Under the pieces are notes generated by a model that was given only the letters and a program-made list of their open reading frames with translations, was not told the DNA's origin and did not search any database. The position numbers and the translations under genes were made by a program. Shown here piece after piece: positions 32,979-42,535 of a DNA stretch of 64,000 nt; position 1 is the first letter of the stretch; each line of letters opens with the position of its first letter. Origin of the DNA: Rhizobium mesoamericanum STM3625 (GTDB taxonomy: Bacteria > Pseudomonadota > Alphaproteobacteria > Rhizobiales > Rhizobiaceae); contig NZ_HF536773.1 in the NCBI RefSeq assembly GCF_000312665.1, positions 62,001-126,000 of the forward strand, read 5' to 3'.

Positions 32979-35048
32979 ATGAGCAAATCTCGCGGATCCA
33001 TTCAGGCAGGTGATTATACGACCATCGGCGCCAATCCCGACGAAGACGGAATTAACTTTGCACTCTTTAGCGGCAACGCTGAACGGGTTGAATTATGCCT
33101 GTTTTCCGAAGATGGAACGCATGAAATCGAACGAATCACGCTTCCCGAATACACCAACGAAATTTGGCATGGTTACATTCCTGGACTTAAGGCCGGCATC
33201 CTTTATGGTTACCGGGTCTACGGGCCCTACGATCCCGAGAACGGGCACCGCTTCAATCCGAACAAGCTCCTGATCGATCCTTATGCACGTGAATTCGTGG
33301 GCCACATCAACTGGGGGCAAGCGCAATTTGCTTATCGGTTGAATGACGAAAGAAAGGACCTGTCATTCGATGAGACCGACAGCGCGACAGGAATGCCCAA
33401 AGGGCGCGTCGTCGACCCAGCCGCTTTCGATTGGGAGGCCGACAAAAACCCGTCGATCCCCTGGCCAAACACGATATTCTATGAGACGCACGTCAAGGGC
33501 TTCACCCAACTGCACCCGGCCATCCCGCGCGACTTGCGCGGTACATTTGAGGGCCTCGGACATCATGAGATCGTCGCCTACATCAAGAGCCTCGGCATTA
33601 CCTCGATCGAGTTGTTGCCCATACATTGGTTCCCAGACGATGCTCATCTTCTCGAGAAGGGATTGAAGAACTACTGGGGATACAACAGCCTCGGTTTCTT
33701 TGCGCCCGCGGCCCGATACTTTGGCCCGCAAAAAATGGCAGGTTTCTGCAATATGGTCAGGGCATTTCATGAGGCTGGCATCGAGGTCATTCTCGATGTC
33801 GTTTACAATCACACTGCCGAAGGAAATGAATTGGGGCCAACGCTCTCATTCAAGGGCATTGATAATTTCTCCTACTATAGAACCCTTCCCGGGCAGGCAC
33901 GGTTCTACATCAACGACACCGGCACGGGAAACACCCTCAATACGTCGCATCCCCGCGTGCTCCAGATGGTGACGGATTCCCTTCGCTACTGGGCGCAGAA
34001 CATGCATATCGACGGCTTCCGCTTCGATCTTGGGACCATCCTCGGGCGCGAACCGAAAGGCTTTGATCAGCGCAGCGGTTTCTTCGACGTCATTGGCCAG
34101 GACCCTGTCCTGTCCAAGCTGAAATTGGTGGGAGAGCCTTGGGATATCGGACCCGGTGGCTACCAGGTCGGCGGCTTTCCGCCCGGCTGGGCCGAATGGA
34201 ACGACAAGTATCGAGATACAATTCGGGAATATTGGAAGGACGAGGATGGCACAACGCAAGACTTTGCTGCCCGTGTACTCGGCTCCGGCGATATTTACGA
34301 TCTGCGGGGTCGCAGGCCATGGGCTGGCGTTAACTTCATAACCGCTCACGATGGCTTTACGCTCAATGATCTCGTTTCCTACAATGAAAAACACAATGAG
34401 GCCAATGGCGAGGATAACCAAGACGGGCATGATGATAACCGAAGCTTCAACTATGGGGCGGAGGGGCCGACGGACGACGAAGCGATCAATGCGGTGCGTG
34501 AGCGGCAAAAGCGCAACTTTCTCACGACGCTTTTCCTATCTCACGGGACGCCTATGCTCCTTGCTGGAGACGAACACGGCCATAGCCAAATGGGCAACAA
34601 CAATGGCTATTGCCAGGACAGCGACCTAAGCTTCTTGCATTGGGAAAACTTGCCAGAGAGTGCCCGGCAGTTGGAGCAATTCACAAAGCGCCTCATTGAT
34701 TTACGCCGGCAGCACCCAATCTTCAGGCGCGAGAGCTGGCGCGACGGCATGGAGGTGTCGTGGTTTAACCCCATTGGTGGGATACAGACAGAAGAGCATT
34801 GGTCCGACCCCGGTAGCACGACCATTGGTCTTCGCCTGTCGCGGGCCGGCTGTCCCGATGAGGAAATCAATGACGTGCTTGTCCTATTCAATCCACACGA
34901 TGGCGATGTGCACTTCAAGTTGCCGCATACCCGAGACGGTTGGATTCTGATGCTGACAACGGCTGACCCGAACTCCGTCGATGGTCGAATGGTCGGCGGC
35001 GAATGCTGCCTTTCCCCCCGAAGCCTGGTTCTGCTTCGAGCCGGGTAG
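32979..35048 (+). CDS. glgX: Glycogen debranching enzyme GlgX/TreX
   Basis: A 689-residue GH13 enzyme with an N-terminal CBM48-like domain. It has the debranching-type catalytic blocks DVVYNHTAEGNE, DGFRFDLGTILG (nucleophile Asp), GEPWDIGPGGYQ (acid/base Glu) and TAHDGFTLNDLVSYNEKHNE. It hydrolyses alpha-1,6 branches of glycogen or maltodextrin and supplies linear chains for the TreY/TreZ pair encoded directly downstream. ATG 32979 is used; the frame opens at a GTG (32901) upstream of the EcfG-type promoter. First gene of a three-gene trehalose operon. Confidence 0.93.
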   Translation: MSKSRGSIQAGDYTTIGANPDEDGINFALFSGNAERVELCLFSEDGTHEIERITLPEYTNEIWHGYIPGLKAGILYGYRVYGPYDPENGHRFNPNKLLIDPYAREFVGHINWGQAQFAYRLNDERKDLSFDETDSATGMPKGRVVDPAAFDWEADKNPSIPWPNTIFYETHVKGFTQLHPAIPRDLRGTFEGLGHHEIVAYIKSLGITSIELLPIHWFPDDAHLLEKGLKNYWGYNSLGFFAPAARYFGPQKMAGFCNMVRAFHEAGIEVILDVVYNHTAEGNELGPTLSFKGIDNFSYYRTLPGQARFYINDTGTGNTLNTSHPRVLQMVTDSLRYWAQNMHIDGFRFDLGTILGREPKGFDQRSGFFDVIGQDPVLSKLKLVGEPWDIGPGGYQVGGFPPGWAEWNDKYRDTIREYWKDEDGTTQDFAARVLGSGDIYDLRGRRPWAGVNFITAHDGFTLNDLVSYNEKHNEANGEDNQDGHDDNRSFNYGAEGPTDDEAINAVRERQKRNFLTTLFLSHGTPMLLAGDEHGHSQMGNNNGYCQDSDLSFLHWENLPESARQLEQFTKRLIDLRRQHPIFRRESWRDGMEVSWFNPIGGIQTEEHWSDPGSTTIGLRLSRAGCPDEEINDVLVLFNPHDGDVHFKLPHTRDGWILMLTTADPNSVDGRMVGGECCLSPRSLVLLRAG

Positions 35049-35095
35049 TGTTCCAGGCCAAAAGGCGGTCACTCTGAGGCGCAAGGAGGTTGCCC

Positions 35096-36871
35096 TTGAG
35101 CAGGTTTTCATTCGGCCCGGTGGCTTTGGCCACGGGTATCCAATTTCGCCTGTGGGCTCCGCATCAACGACGTGTTTTGCTGAACCTCGACGGTGGCGGG
35201 TCCCACGAAATGACGCGGTCGCCAGATGGCTGGCACCATTGTGACGTTGCCTGCGCCAAAGCCGGATCACTCTACAGCTTCATCCTCGACGACGGACTGA
35301 TTGTGCCGGACCCGGCGTCGAGATTTCAGCCATGGGATGTTCGGGGTCCAAGTGAGATTGTCGACCTCGACAGCTTCGCCTGTAACAGCGACGTTTGGCA
35401 GGGACGAGCCTGGGAGGAAATGGTATTTTACGAGTTGCATATCGGCACCTTCACAAAAGAGGGAACTTTCCTTGCTGCCATCGATCGTCTCGATCACCTG
35501 AAAAGCCTCGGAATAACCGCCATTCAGATCATGCCGATAAGCGATTTCCCGGGCCGGAGGGGATGGGGATATGATGGCGTGTTGCCCTATGCACCAGAAA
35601 GCACCTACGGTCGCCCCGAACACCTGAAGATGCTGATTGAAGCAGCGCACAAACGCGGCATCTGCGTCTTTCTGGACGTCGTTTACAATCACTTCGGCCC
35701 CGACGGCAATTTCATGCCTGATTATGCGCCGATCTTTTCCGACCGCCACGAGACGCCCTGGGGTAGCGGCATCAACTACGATGGCGTCGACTGCGAACCG
35801 GTGCGCCGGTTTGTTGTCGAGAATGCCGTCTACTGGATTTCCGAATACAGGATCGATGGGCTGCGGCTGGATGCCGTGCATGCCATGGCAGACAATAGCG
35901 GCGCACATATCCTGCATGAGATTGCCCGTCGAATTCGCGAGGCTGCCGGCGACAGAAACGTTCACCTCGTCGTAGAAAACGAAGCCAACGACAGCGATCT
36001 CCTGAGACGCGAAGACGGCGGCGGCGCGTGCCTGTTCACCGCCCAGTGGAACGATGATTTCCATCATGCGCTTCATGTCGCAGCAACCGGCGAGACGTTC
36101 GGATACTATGCAGACTACGCCTCCAACCCGCTTTCGATCGGAAAGGCGTTGGCCGAGGGGTTCGTGTTTCAGGGCGAGCACATGCCTTATCGAGGCGCGA
36201 AGAGGGGCAAGCAAAGCGCGGGCTTGCCAGCAACCGCGTTCGTTGCATTCATCCAAAACCATGATCAGATCGGGAATCGTGCCATGGGCGACCGCGTGAT
36301 CAGCTCTCTTCCTGACGAGGTGATCCGGGCTGTCGCCGCCGTCTATCTGCTCTCGCCACAAATGCCGATGCTATTCATGGGCGAGGAGTGGAACGCAAGA
36401 GAGCCCTTTCCCTATTTCTGCGACTTCAACGCGATCCTGAACGAGCAGGTGAGGCATGGACGGCGCGCCGAGTTTTCCAGAGTGCCAGGCTTTGCCGCCG
36501 ACGATCTTTTGGATCCGACCGAACCTTCGACTTTCGAGGCGGCAAAGCTCGACTGGTCAAAACGCGATGAGCAGTCCGGCGCAAGCCATCTCGAGTTCTA
36601 CGCCAGCCTTCTTGCCGTGAGGCACAAGCGCATCATCCCTTTGCTAAAGAAGCTTGGTCGCTACGGCGGTGCCTTGGAACATCGAGAGGATCGCTTGGTG
36701 TCGGTTACATGGCGCCTTATCGATGATCGCAGGCTTCATCTTTTCAGCAATCTTACAAATGAACCTGTGCGAATGCCCGATGATGCTCCCGATGGCGAGG
36801 AAATCTTCTCGCTGAGGGCGGCTGACGGCGTGATAGCCCCTTGGTCCGTCTTCTGGAGGATCGGCGTTTGA
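35096..36871 (+). CDS. treZ: Malto-oligosyltrehalose trehalohydrolase TreZ
   Basis: A 591-residue GH13 enzyme: N-terminal beta domain (FRLWAPHQRRVLLNLDGG), LHIGTFTKEGTF, DVVYNHFGPDGN, DGLRLDAVHAMAD (nucleophile Asp), VVENEANDSDLL (acid/base Glu) and IQNHDQIGNRAMG. It cleaves the alpha-1,4 bond next to the terminal trehalosyl unit made by TreY, releasing trehalose. The start is TTG 35096 with AAGGAGG exactly 6 bases upstream; the TTG at 35090 abuts the ribosome binding site and is excluded. The stop overlaps the treY start (TTGA). Confidence 0.93.
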   Translation: MSRFSFGPVALATGIQFRLWAPHQRRVLLNLDGGGSHEMTRSPDGWHHCDVACAKAGSLYSFILDDGLIVPDPASRFQPWDVRGPSEIVDLDSFACNSDVWQGRAWEEMVFYELHIGTFTKEGTFLAAIDRLDHLKSLGITAIQIMPISDFPGRRGWGYDGVLPYAPESTYGRPEHLKMLIEAAHKRGICVFLDVVYNHFGPDGNFMPDYAPIFSDRHETPWGSGINYDGVDCEPVRRFVVENAVYWISEYRIDGLRLDAVHAMADNSGAHILHEIARRIREAAGDRNVHLVVENEANDSDLLRREDGGGACLFTAQWNDDFHHALHVAATGETFGYYADYASNPLSIGKALAEGFVFQGEHMPYRGAKRGKQSAGLPATAFVAFIQNHDQIGNRAMGDRVISSLPDEVIRAVAAVYLLSPQMPMLFMGEEWNAREPFPYFCDFNAILNEQVRHGRRAEFSRVPGFAADDLLDPTEPSTFEAAKLDWSKRDEQSGASHLEFYASLLAVRHKRIIPLLKKLGRYGGALEHREDRLVSVTWRLIDDRRLHLFSNLTNEPVRMPDDAPDGEEIFSLRAADGVIAPWSVFWRIGV

Positions 36872-39315
36872 ACATCCCAACCTCGACCTATCGCTTGCAA
36901 TTGCGAAATGGGATGACCTTCGAACGGGCAGAACGGATAATCCCCCATCTTCAGATGCTAGGTGTCGGTTACCTGTACCTGTCGCCGATCATGTCGGCGG
37001 TATCGGGATCGACGCATGGATACGATGTGACCGACTGCAACGAGATCGATGCTGCGCTTGGGGGACGTGCTGACTTCGATCGCCTGACCAAGGCACTAGA
37101 ACAGGCAGGACTTGGGCTAATCGTCGACATCGTTCCGAACCATATGGCCGTGTCAGCCGAAAATCCCTGGTGGGCCGACCTGCTTAAATTCGGCAGCGCG
37201 AGCACGTTCGCGAGATACTTCGATATCGATTGGAGTGAACGGCTTACCTTGCCCATTCTCGGCAAGCCCTTGGAGGAGGTGCTGCAGGACGGCGAGCTCC
37301 AGGTGCATATCGATCCTCACGATGGGAAGCCTCGCCTCCATTACTTCGACACTGTCCTGCCGCTCGCCCCGGCTGATGGCATTTCATATCCTCCGGGCAA
37401 GGACGAGATCAGAACCCTCCTCGATGCCCAGCATTGGCAGCTCACCTGCTGGCAAGACGCAGCCCGCCATTTGAGCTACCGCCGGTTCTTCGAGATCACA
37501 GGTCTGGTCGGGCTACGGGTCGAAGTTGAACACGTATTCGAAGACAGTCACCGCCTAATCCTGGAGCTCGTCAAATCCGGTCAGGTCCAGGGTTTGCGCA
37601 TCGATCACATCGATGGATTGGCTGATCCTAGTGGCTATCTTGCCAGACTCCGGCGCGCTGTCGGACCCGACCTGTTTATCGTGGTTGAAAAGATTCTCGG
37701 CGCTGGCGAAAAGCTGCCTGCCGACTGGCCTGTCGCGGGCACAACCGGCTACGAGTTCATAGCCTCGCTTTCCAATCTTCTTGTCGATCCAAAGGGCTTG
37801 GAGACCATTCGATCCGTCTATTCGACGCTGCGCCGACGTGACGACGACTTTGAAACCGGCCTTCGCGCTGCAAAGGCACTGATGGTCGACCAGAATTTCC
37901 AGGGCGAGATGGAAAGAGTGAAGAAGCTTGCCTTGCGAGCGCGGCCCGACTTGAAAGAACAAGACGTCGCCAGCGCGATCCGGGAGTTGCTGGTCGCCTT
38001 TCCCGTCTATCGCACCTATGGGGCCAACGGCGCCGTGAGCAAGGAGGATGAAGATGTCCTTCGGCGCGCCGTCACAAAAGCTGCAAACCATGCTTCTTGT
38101 CAACAAACTCTCAATTGGCTCGGGTCCGTCCTCGTGGATGGGTCAGAGCCCGTGCTACGTCTCGCATTTCAACAGCTGAGCGGACCGATCATGGCCAAGG
38201 CCCTGGAGGACACGCTCTTTTACCGACAAAACGCTATGCTTGCCCTCAACGAAGTTGGAGGACAGCCCGACAGAGCGCCGGAAGGTCTCATGGCCTTTCA
38301 CCACCAGATGGAGGAGCGTCTTCACACCTCTCCTCACGGGCTTTCGGCTACATCGACACACGACACCAAGCGGGGGGAGGATGCACGTGCCAGGCTCTAT
38401 ACTTTAAGCGAGGCCCCAGTGATCTGGAGCAATGCCTTCCACCACTGGCGCGGTATGAACCGCCACTATAGAGGCGAACATGCCGGTGTTATGATACCAG
38501 ATCCGGAGCTCGAATGGATGCTCTATCAGAGCCTCGCTGGTTGTTGGCCCGAAGGTGATCACCACGCGAGCGCGCTCAGCGACCGTTTCGTCTCCTACGT
38601 GGAAAAAGCCGTTCGAGAAGCAAAGCTCGCGTCGAGTTGGAACAAGCCCGATATTGTTTATGAGAAACTGGTCAAGAACTATGCCGCTGCACTGACCTCA
38701 CGCTCCAATTCTGCGTTTCAAAGGCATTTTTCGGAGGTTCTGGCGCCGTTCATTACTGCTGGGTACGTTAACAGCCTGGCGCAGACACTGATCAAGCTCA
38801 CAGCGCCCGGCATTCCCGACATTTACCAGGGATCCGAGCAGGTGGACCTCAGCCTCACCGATCCCGACAACCGGCACCTGCTCAAGATCAACCCGCCGGC
38901 AGGAGCGGTGGAGGCACAGATCGAGAGCGCTGATCTGCCGTTCGGCTTGGTGAAACAGCGGATTATTCAGCTCAGCCTGCAGCAGCGCAAAAAGCACACC
39001 GATCTGTTTTCGAGAGGAGCCTACCTGCCGCTCTTTGCACGAGGCAGGCGAAGTAGACATGTCATTGCCTTTGCGCGGCATGATGAAATCGGTCACCACG
39101 CCGTGGTCATTGCCTCGCGGTTCATGCTCGGGCACGCCGCTAACGGCTCGCTTGCCGCTCCTCCGGAGTTCTGGGGAGACACGACGATTGACCTTCCCTC
39201 TTTCCTTGTCTGCCCAAGCCGTGAGGTCTTTTCTGGATACTCGGTGAATGTGCATGAGCTTACGCTTTCCGCGATCCTGCGCTCACTTCCAGTCGCCCTC
39301 ATAGCTGGTGAGTGA
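36868..39315 (+). CDS. treY: Malto-oligosyltrehalose synthase TreY
   Basis: An 815-residue GH13 enzyme with STYRLQLRNGMTFERAERII at its N-terminus, as TreY proteins have. It carries DIVPNHMAVSAENPWW, QGLRIDHIDGLADP (nucleophile Asp), the VVEKILGAGE acid/base Glu and STHDTKRGEDARARL. It isomerises the reducing-end alpha-1,4 bond of maltodextrins to alpha,alpha-1,1. The start is TTG 36868, overlapping the treZ TGA, with GGAGGA 8 bases upstream. With GlgX and TreZ it forms a glycogen-to-trehalose pathway, transcribed from the EcfG-type promoter ahead of glgX. Confidence 0.93.
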   Translation: MNIPTSTYRLQLRNGMTFERAERIIPHLQMLGVGYLYLSPIMSAVSGSTHGYDVTDCNEIDAALGGRADFDRLTKALEQAGLGLIVDIVPNHMAVSAENPWWADLLKFGSASTFARYFDIDWSERLTLPILGKPLEEVLQDGELQVHIDPHDGKPRLHYFDTVLPLAPADGISYPPGKDEIRTLLDAQHWQLTCWQDAARHLSYRRFFEITGLVGLRVEVEHVFEDSHRLILELVKSGQVQGLRIDHIDGLADPSGYLARLRRAVGPDLFIVVEKILGAGEKLPADWPVAGTTGYEFIASLSNLLVDPKGLETIRSVYSTLRRRDDDFETGLRAAKALMVDQNFQGEMERVKKLALRARPDLKEQDVASAIRELLVAFPVYRTYGANGAVSKEDEDVLRRAVTKAANHASCQQTLNWLGSVLVDGSEPVLRLAFQQLSGPIMAKALEDTLFYRQNAMLALNEVGGQPDRAPEGLMAFHHQMEERLHTSPHGLSATSTHDTKRGEDARARLYTLSEAPVIWSNAFHHWRGMNRHYRGEHAGVMIPDPELEWMLYQSLAGCWPEGDHHASALSDRFVSYVEKAVREAKLASSWNKPDIVYEKLVKNYAAALTSRSNSAFQRHFSEVLAPFITAGYVNSLAQTLIKLTAPGIPDIYQGSEQVDLSLTDPDNRHLLKINPPAGAVEAQIESADLPFGLVKQRIIQLSLQQRKKHTDLFSRGAYLPLFARGRRSRHVIAFARHDEIGHHAVVIASRFMLGHAANGSLAAPPEFWGDTTIDLPSFLVCPSREVFSGYSVNVHELTLSAILRSLPVALIAGE

Positions 39316-39390
39316 TCCTGGAAGACGGGCAATGAAGGCCAGCATCCATCAGCTTTTGGCGTTTCAGCTTAAGGTGAAAAAGAAAAGACA

Positions 39391-39549
39391 CTAAGGGATG
39401 TTCCGGCGGCGCTTAGTGGCGTCTCGCAGCACGGCCAGCCTTTTTCGCTCTTCGAGGAAATAGTCCGCATACCCCACTGCGGCATAAAGCAAATACCTTG
39501 CGCCGGCGGCAAGGATCAGAAGTAACGCGATCAAAATGAATGTCGTCAT
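39391..39549 (-). CDS. Small membrane protein (52 residues)
   Basis: Reads MTTFILIALLLILAAGARYL then LYAAVGYADYFLEERKRLAV: one membrane helix followed by a charged cytoplasmic tail. AGGAG lies 7 bases before ATG 39549. Function unknown. An imperfect EcfG-like site (GAAAC, 16 bp, TGTT) lies just upstream and is not counted as a promoter. Confidence 0.6.
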   Translation of the reverse strand: MTTFILIALLLILAAGARYLLYAAVGYADYFLEERKRLAVLRDATKRRRNIP

Positions 39550-39797
39550 CGACGGCTCCTTTCTGTCAGGAGCAGAACAAAGAGTTAGTCCAAAGGTTTC
39601 CACCCATGAGGCAGTCCGCCTTTCGAAGCTGATCTGATCATGCGGATATCGTCCTGAGCCATTTCGAGAACACCAAGGCACATTGCACCGTCGTCCGGTT
39701 GACCGTGGCCAATTCTGCTGTCGCGGATCTTGGCGCGCTTTCTCCTTCAGCAAAAGGCCATACACTTAGGAATCGAGAGTGTGGCGACAGTTCCTTA

Positions 39798-40880
39798 TTA
39801 CGCGCTTTTTCCGAGGGTGTCGGCAACGTAGGCTCCGCGCAAACCCATCGGCAAAGGAACGCCTGTGGTCGTATCTCTCGCAGTTTGATGTTCAAGCTCC
39901 GCGTTCAACTCACCACCGATGATCAAAATAGCGACTGAAAGCCACGCCCACACGAGAAAGCCGATCAGCGCTCCTAGTGTCCCATAGGTAGCGCTGTAAT
40001 TGGCAAAGTGATCCATATAAAACGAAAAGCAGAGCGACATCACAAACCATGAGACCGTGACAAGGATAGAGCCCCAGGTCATCCATCGAAACGTTGCCGG
40101 TTCGCGGCTCGGTCCGAAGCGGTAAACGGCGGTTGTGGCTAGCCATGCAATCAAGAGGAGGAGCGGCCAACGCAGTACAAGCGCCATATTCTCCTTAAAC
40201 TGGTCCAGCCAGATATAGGAAAGAGCAACTGGCATCACTGCGACAAGTCCGATCATCAATGCAGCCACGAGCATCGCGCAAAGAGTAAAGCAAAGGGCAA
40301 TAGCGTTCAGCCGGATCAGTCCGCGCTTTTCCCTTTCTTCATAGGCAACATTCATTGCGTCGAAAATCGCAAGCGTTGCGTTGTGGCTGCTCCAAAGCGC
40401 GACAGCCAGTCCGACAAAGAAGGTAATGCCGAGTGTCGAGGTGCGCGTTTCAACGAGGCTTTTGATCCGCTCGGCTATGAGGTCGAAGGCGCCCGGCGGG
40501 AGCAGGCTCGAAAGTTCGCGCAAGTGCTCGGCCATCGTCGCGGGATCAGCTACCAGTCCATAAATGGCAACGAGGGCGGCGAGGGCTGGAAACAGTGCCA
40601 GCAACAGATAGAACGTCACGCCGGCTGCGATGAGCGTTACACGATCCTCGGCAACTTCGTGTATCACGCGCCAAAAGACGTCGCGAAGGCCCTTCACCGG
40701 AATTGCCTCTGGGACGGCAGCATTTCTGCCTCTGGCCTCGTCTTCTCCTTCGTGGTCAGCTTCAAGAATCGGAAGGTTCTTTCCGTTTCGAACAATCCAG
40801 ATGAGGCTCGCGACGGCCATTGACAAAGCCAGGAGGGCCGCTGAGTTAGGCGTCCTGATGAACGACGAGTTCGGTTGCAT
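39798..40880 (-). CDS. YihY/BrkB-family inner membrane protein
   Basis: A 360-residue polytopic protein. An N-terminal helix and charged linker lead into the BrkB core: DRVTLIAAGVTFYLLLALFP, LRELSSLLPPGAFDLIAERI, ALWSSHNATLAIFDAMNVAY and the C-terminal YSATYGTLGALIGFLVWAWL. The family was once called RNase BN in error; its real function is unknown. It faces the response regulator at 41447 across a 566-bp region containing a reverse and a bidirectional EcfG-type promoter, both able to transcribe it. Confidence 0.85.
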   Translation of the reverse strand: MQPNSSFIRTPNSAALLALSMAVASLIWIVRNGKNLPILEADHEGEDEARGRNAAVPEAIPVKGLRDVFWRVIHEVAEDRVTLIAAGVTFYLLLALFPALAALVAIYGLVADPATMAEHLRELSSLLPPGAFDLIAERIKSLVETRTSTLGITFFVGLAVALWSSHNATLAIFDAMNVAYEEREKRGLIRLNAIALCFTLCAMLVAALMIGLVAVMPVALSYIWLDQFKENMALVLRWPLLLLIAWLATTAVYRFGPSREPATFRWMTWGSILVTVSWFVMSLCFSFYMDHFANYSATYGTLGALIGFLVWAWLSVAILIIGGELNAELEHQTARDTTTGVPLPMGLRGAYVADTLGKSA

Positions 40881-41108
40881 CCACTGGCCTCCGCTGACAT
40901 CGTGATAACGTCTGATCGCGCCAAAGGATGCAGATGGCTTGCAGACGTTAGCTTTCTTAAAACCGCTCGATCAGGTTGATCCTGTAGCGTCGAACCGCCG
41001 CTGCGATTGAGCCAGTGTTCCGATATTGGATCGGCGCCGCCCAGCACTCGGGCTAAGGGTCATGGCCTCGAGTTTAGCAGGGCGCTGCTTGCTGAGCGGC
41101 ATCATCAA
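40881..41108. other. Long leader region of the BrkB-like gene
   Basis: No gene is recognised. If the two upstream EcfG-type promoters are used, this is a 5' untranslated region of more than 200 bases on the reverse strand. Confidence 0.4.
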
Positions 41109-41133
41109 ACTCTCTCTCGACTACAAGGTTCCC
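41109..41133 (-). promoter_or_regulatory. EcfG-type promoter facing the BrkB-like gene
   Basis: Reverse strand GGAAC (41133-41129), 16 bp, AGTT (41112-41109). Confidence 0.6.
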
Positions 41134-41173
41134 GCGCTGAAAAATTGAAACCGACAGAGCGGATCTTTTCCTG

Positions 41174-41200
41174 GAACATCTCGATTGGACCTTTGTTCCG
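41174..41200. promoter_or_regulatory. Bidirectional EcfG-type promoter between BrkB-like and response regulator genes
   Basis: GGAAC 41174-41178 and GTTCC 41196-41200. Forward: 16 bp then TGTT (41195-41198). Reverse: 16 bp then TGTT (41179-41176). Confidence 0.65.
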
Positions 41201-41402
41201 CTATTGTCGCCTGTATAGGTGACCGAGGCCTGCCTTCAGAGTGGTCGGCCGAGCTTTCCTTTGGACTGTCGTCCCCTCCGGCTGGCTTCCTTCCAGATGG
41301 TGGGGGTTAGCAACAACGAGGCTAAAGGTTTTCTGTAAGAAAACCGAGGCGGGCATGAAACAGAACGGAGTGCGGGCGCGCCGGGCTAGCCAAGACCGCG
41401 AC

Positions 41403-41432
41403 TAGACCGATAGGGTAAAACTCTTCGGTCTA
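41403..41432. repeat. Inverted repeat immediately before the response regulator
   Basis: TAGACCGA (41403-41410) and TCGGTCTA (41425-41432), 14-base spacer, ending 14 bases before ATG 41447. It may be an RNA hairpin masking the start or an operator. Confidence 0.5.
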
Positions 41433-41446
41433 CCACTGGGGTGCCT

Positions 41447-41848
41447 ATGACACGTCCCGATCACCATGAACCTTCCCCTCTTCAACTGCTTAAGGGCAAG
41501 CGGATACTCATCGTGGAAGACGAATATTTCGTGGCCGATGAGACCCGAAGGGCGCTGCAAGCGGTGGGAGCGAAAGTCATTGGCCCCGCTCCCTCCGTCG
41601 AGATCGGGATGTCGATGATCGACCAAGAGACGATCGACGCCGCGGTTCTCGATATCAGGTTGGAGGGCGAAACTGTTTTTCCGATCGCCGAAAGGCTGCA
41701 TGCACTTGCCATCCCCTTCGTGTTTGCCACGGCCTATATCACCACTGACATTCCGGAGAAATTCGGGGGTTACCATTTATGCGAAAAGCCGACCGCATTG
41801 GCCGAGATCGCAACAGCGCTGTTTACCCCAAAGCCCCTCGGGCACTGA
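41447..41848 (+). CDS. Single-domain response regulator, FAT GUY type
   Basis: A 133-residue receiver: RILIVEDEYF, phosphoacceptor Asp 69 (AAVLDIRLEG), FVFATAY at 91-97 and Lys 114-Pro 115. FATAY at the beta-4 end closely matches the FAT GUY signature of receivers wired into the alphaproteobacterial general stress response, which shuttle phosphate with HWE kinases. No output domain. ATG 41447 is favoured over GTG 41441. It stands 102 bp upstream of the EcfG-like sigma gene in the same direction. Confidence 0.85.
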   Translation: MTRPDHHEPSPLQLLKGKRILIVEDEYFVADETRRALQAVGAKVIGPAPSVEIGMSMIDQETIDAAVLDIRLEGETVFPIAERLHALAIPFVFATAYITTDIPEKFGGYHLCEKPTALAEIATALFTPKPLGH

Positions 41849-41895
41849 CGGCCGAATAACGGCTGCGTCCGATTTCGTACAAAGAAGCATGCAGC

Positions 41896-41919
41896 GGAAC
41901 TAATAGCTTCGGCAAGGTT
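41896..41919 (+). promoter_or_regulatory. EcfG-type promoter in front of the sigma factor gene
   Basis: GGAAC (41896-41900), 15 bp, GGTT (41916-41919), 31 bp before ATG 41951; suggests autoregulation or control by another EcfG. Confidence 0.6.
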
Positions 41920-41950
41920 TAATCCCGACAGAGATTGCGGGGATGAAACA

Positions 41951-42442
41951 ATGACCGCACATGCATCTGCCGGTTCGATGAGTGAAGAAATCGTCGAGCT
42001 TATTCCGGCATTGCGAGCCTTTGCTCGCACGTTCTACCAGCATCAGAACGACGCCGACGACCTGGTCCAGGAAACGTTGTTACGCGCGCTCTCAAACATC
42101 GACCATTTCCAGAAGGGCACCAGATTGAAATCTTGGCTCTTCACGATCATGCGGAACATCTTCTGCACGCGTTATAGGATCGCGAAGCGCGAGGCGGTCG
42201 GAGTGACCGATTGCGTTTCTTCGCAAGAAAGCGTGCAACCCGTGCAGGAATGGAGAGTCTTGGGGCACGAAATTGAGGCTGCATGCGTGAAGCTACCGGA
42301 GAAGTACCGGACCGCCTTTGAATACATTTTCATCGATGGACGTAGCTACGAAGAGGCAGCCGATCACTTCCATTGTCCCATCGGGACTATCAAGAGCCGC
42401 GTCAATCGAGCACGCAAGCATCTGATGACGGAACTAAATTGA
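41951..42442 (+). CDS. ECF sigma factor, EcfG-like
   Basis: A 163-residue sigma factor containing only regions 2 and 4. LIPALRAFARTFYQHQNDAD and LVQETLLRAL are region 2; LKSWLFTIMRNIFCTRYRIA completes it. LPEKYRTAFEYIFIDGRSYE and CPIGTIKSRVNRARKHLM are sigma 4 with its helix-turn-helix. Region 2 closely resembles the EcfG/RpoE2-type general stress sigma factors. Neither NepR (anti-sigma) nor PhyR (its antagonist) is encoded nearby. GGGGA lies 8 bases before ATG. A promoter of the type EcfG itself recognises precedes it, so it could amplify the response; it may instead belong to a neighbouring ECF group. Confidence 0.82.
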   Translation: MTAHASAGSMSEEIVELIPALRAFARTFYQHQNDADDLVQETLLRALSNIDHFQKGTRLKSWLFTIMRNIFCTRYRIAKREAVGVTDCVSSQESVQPVQEWRVLGHEIEAACVKLPEKYRTAFEYIFIDGRSYEEAADHFHCPIGTIKSRVNRARKHLMTELN

Positions 42443-42535
42443 TGGGTCTGCAACGGCTCGGGATCGTGGTGCCTAGAAGGCCGCTCGATCAAAGGGCCTC
42501 TTAGCTCCTCTGGCGACATTAAAAAGGAGACCAAC

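Noticed and set aside
35267..36361. Reverse-strand open frame of 364 codons
   Set aside because: Antisense to treZ, whose catalytic motifs lie in the forward frame.
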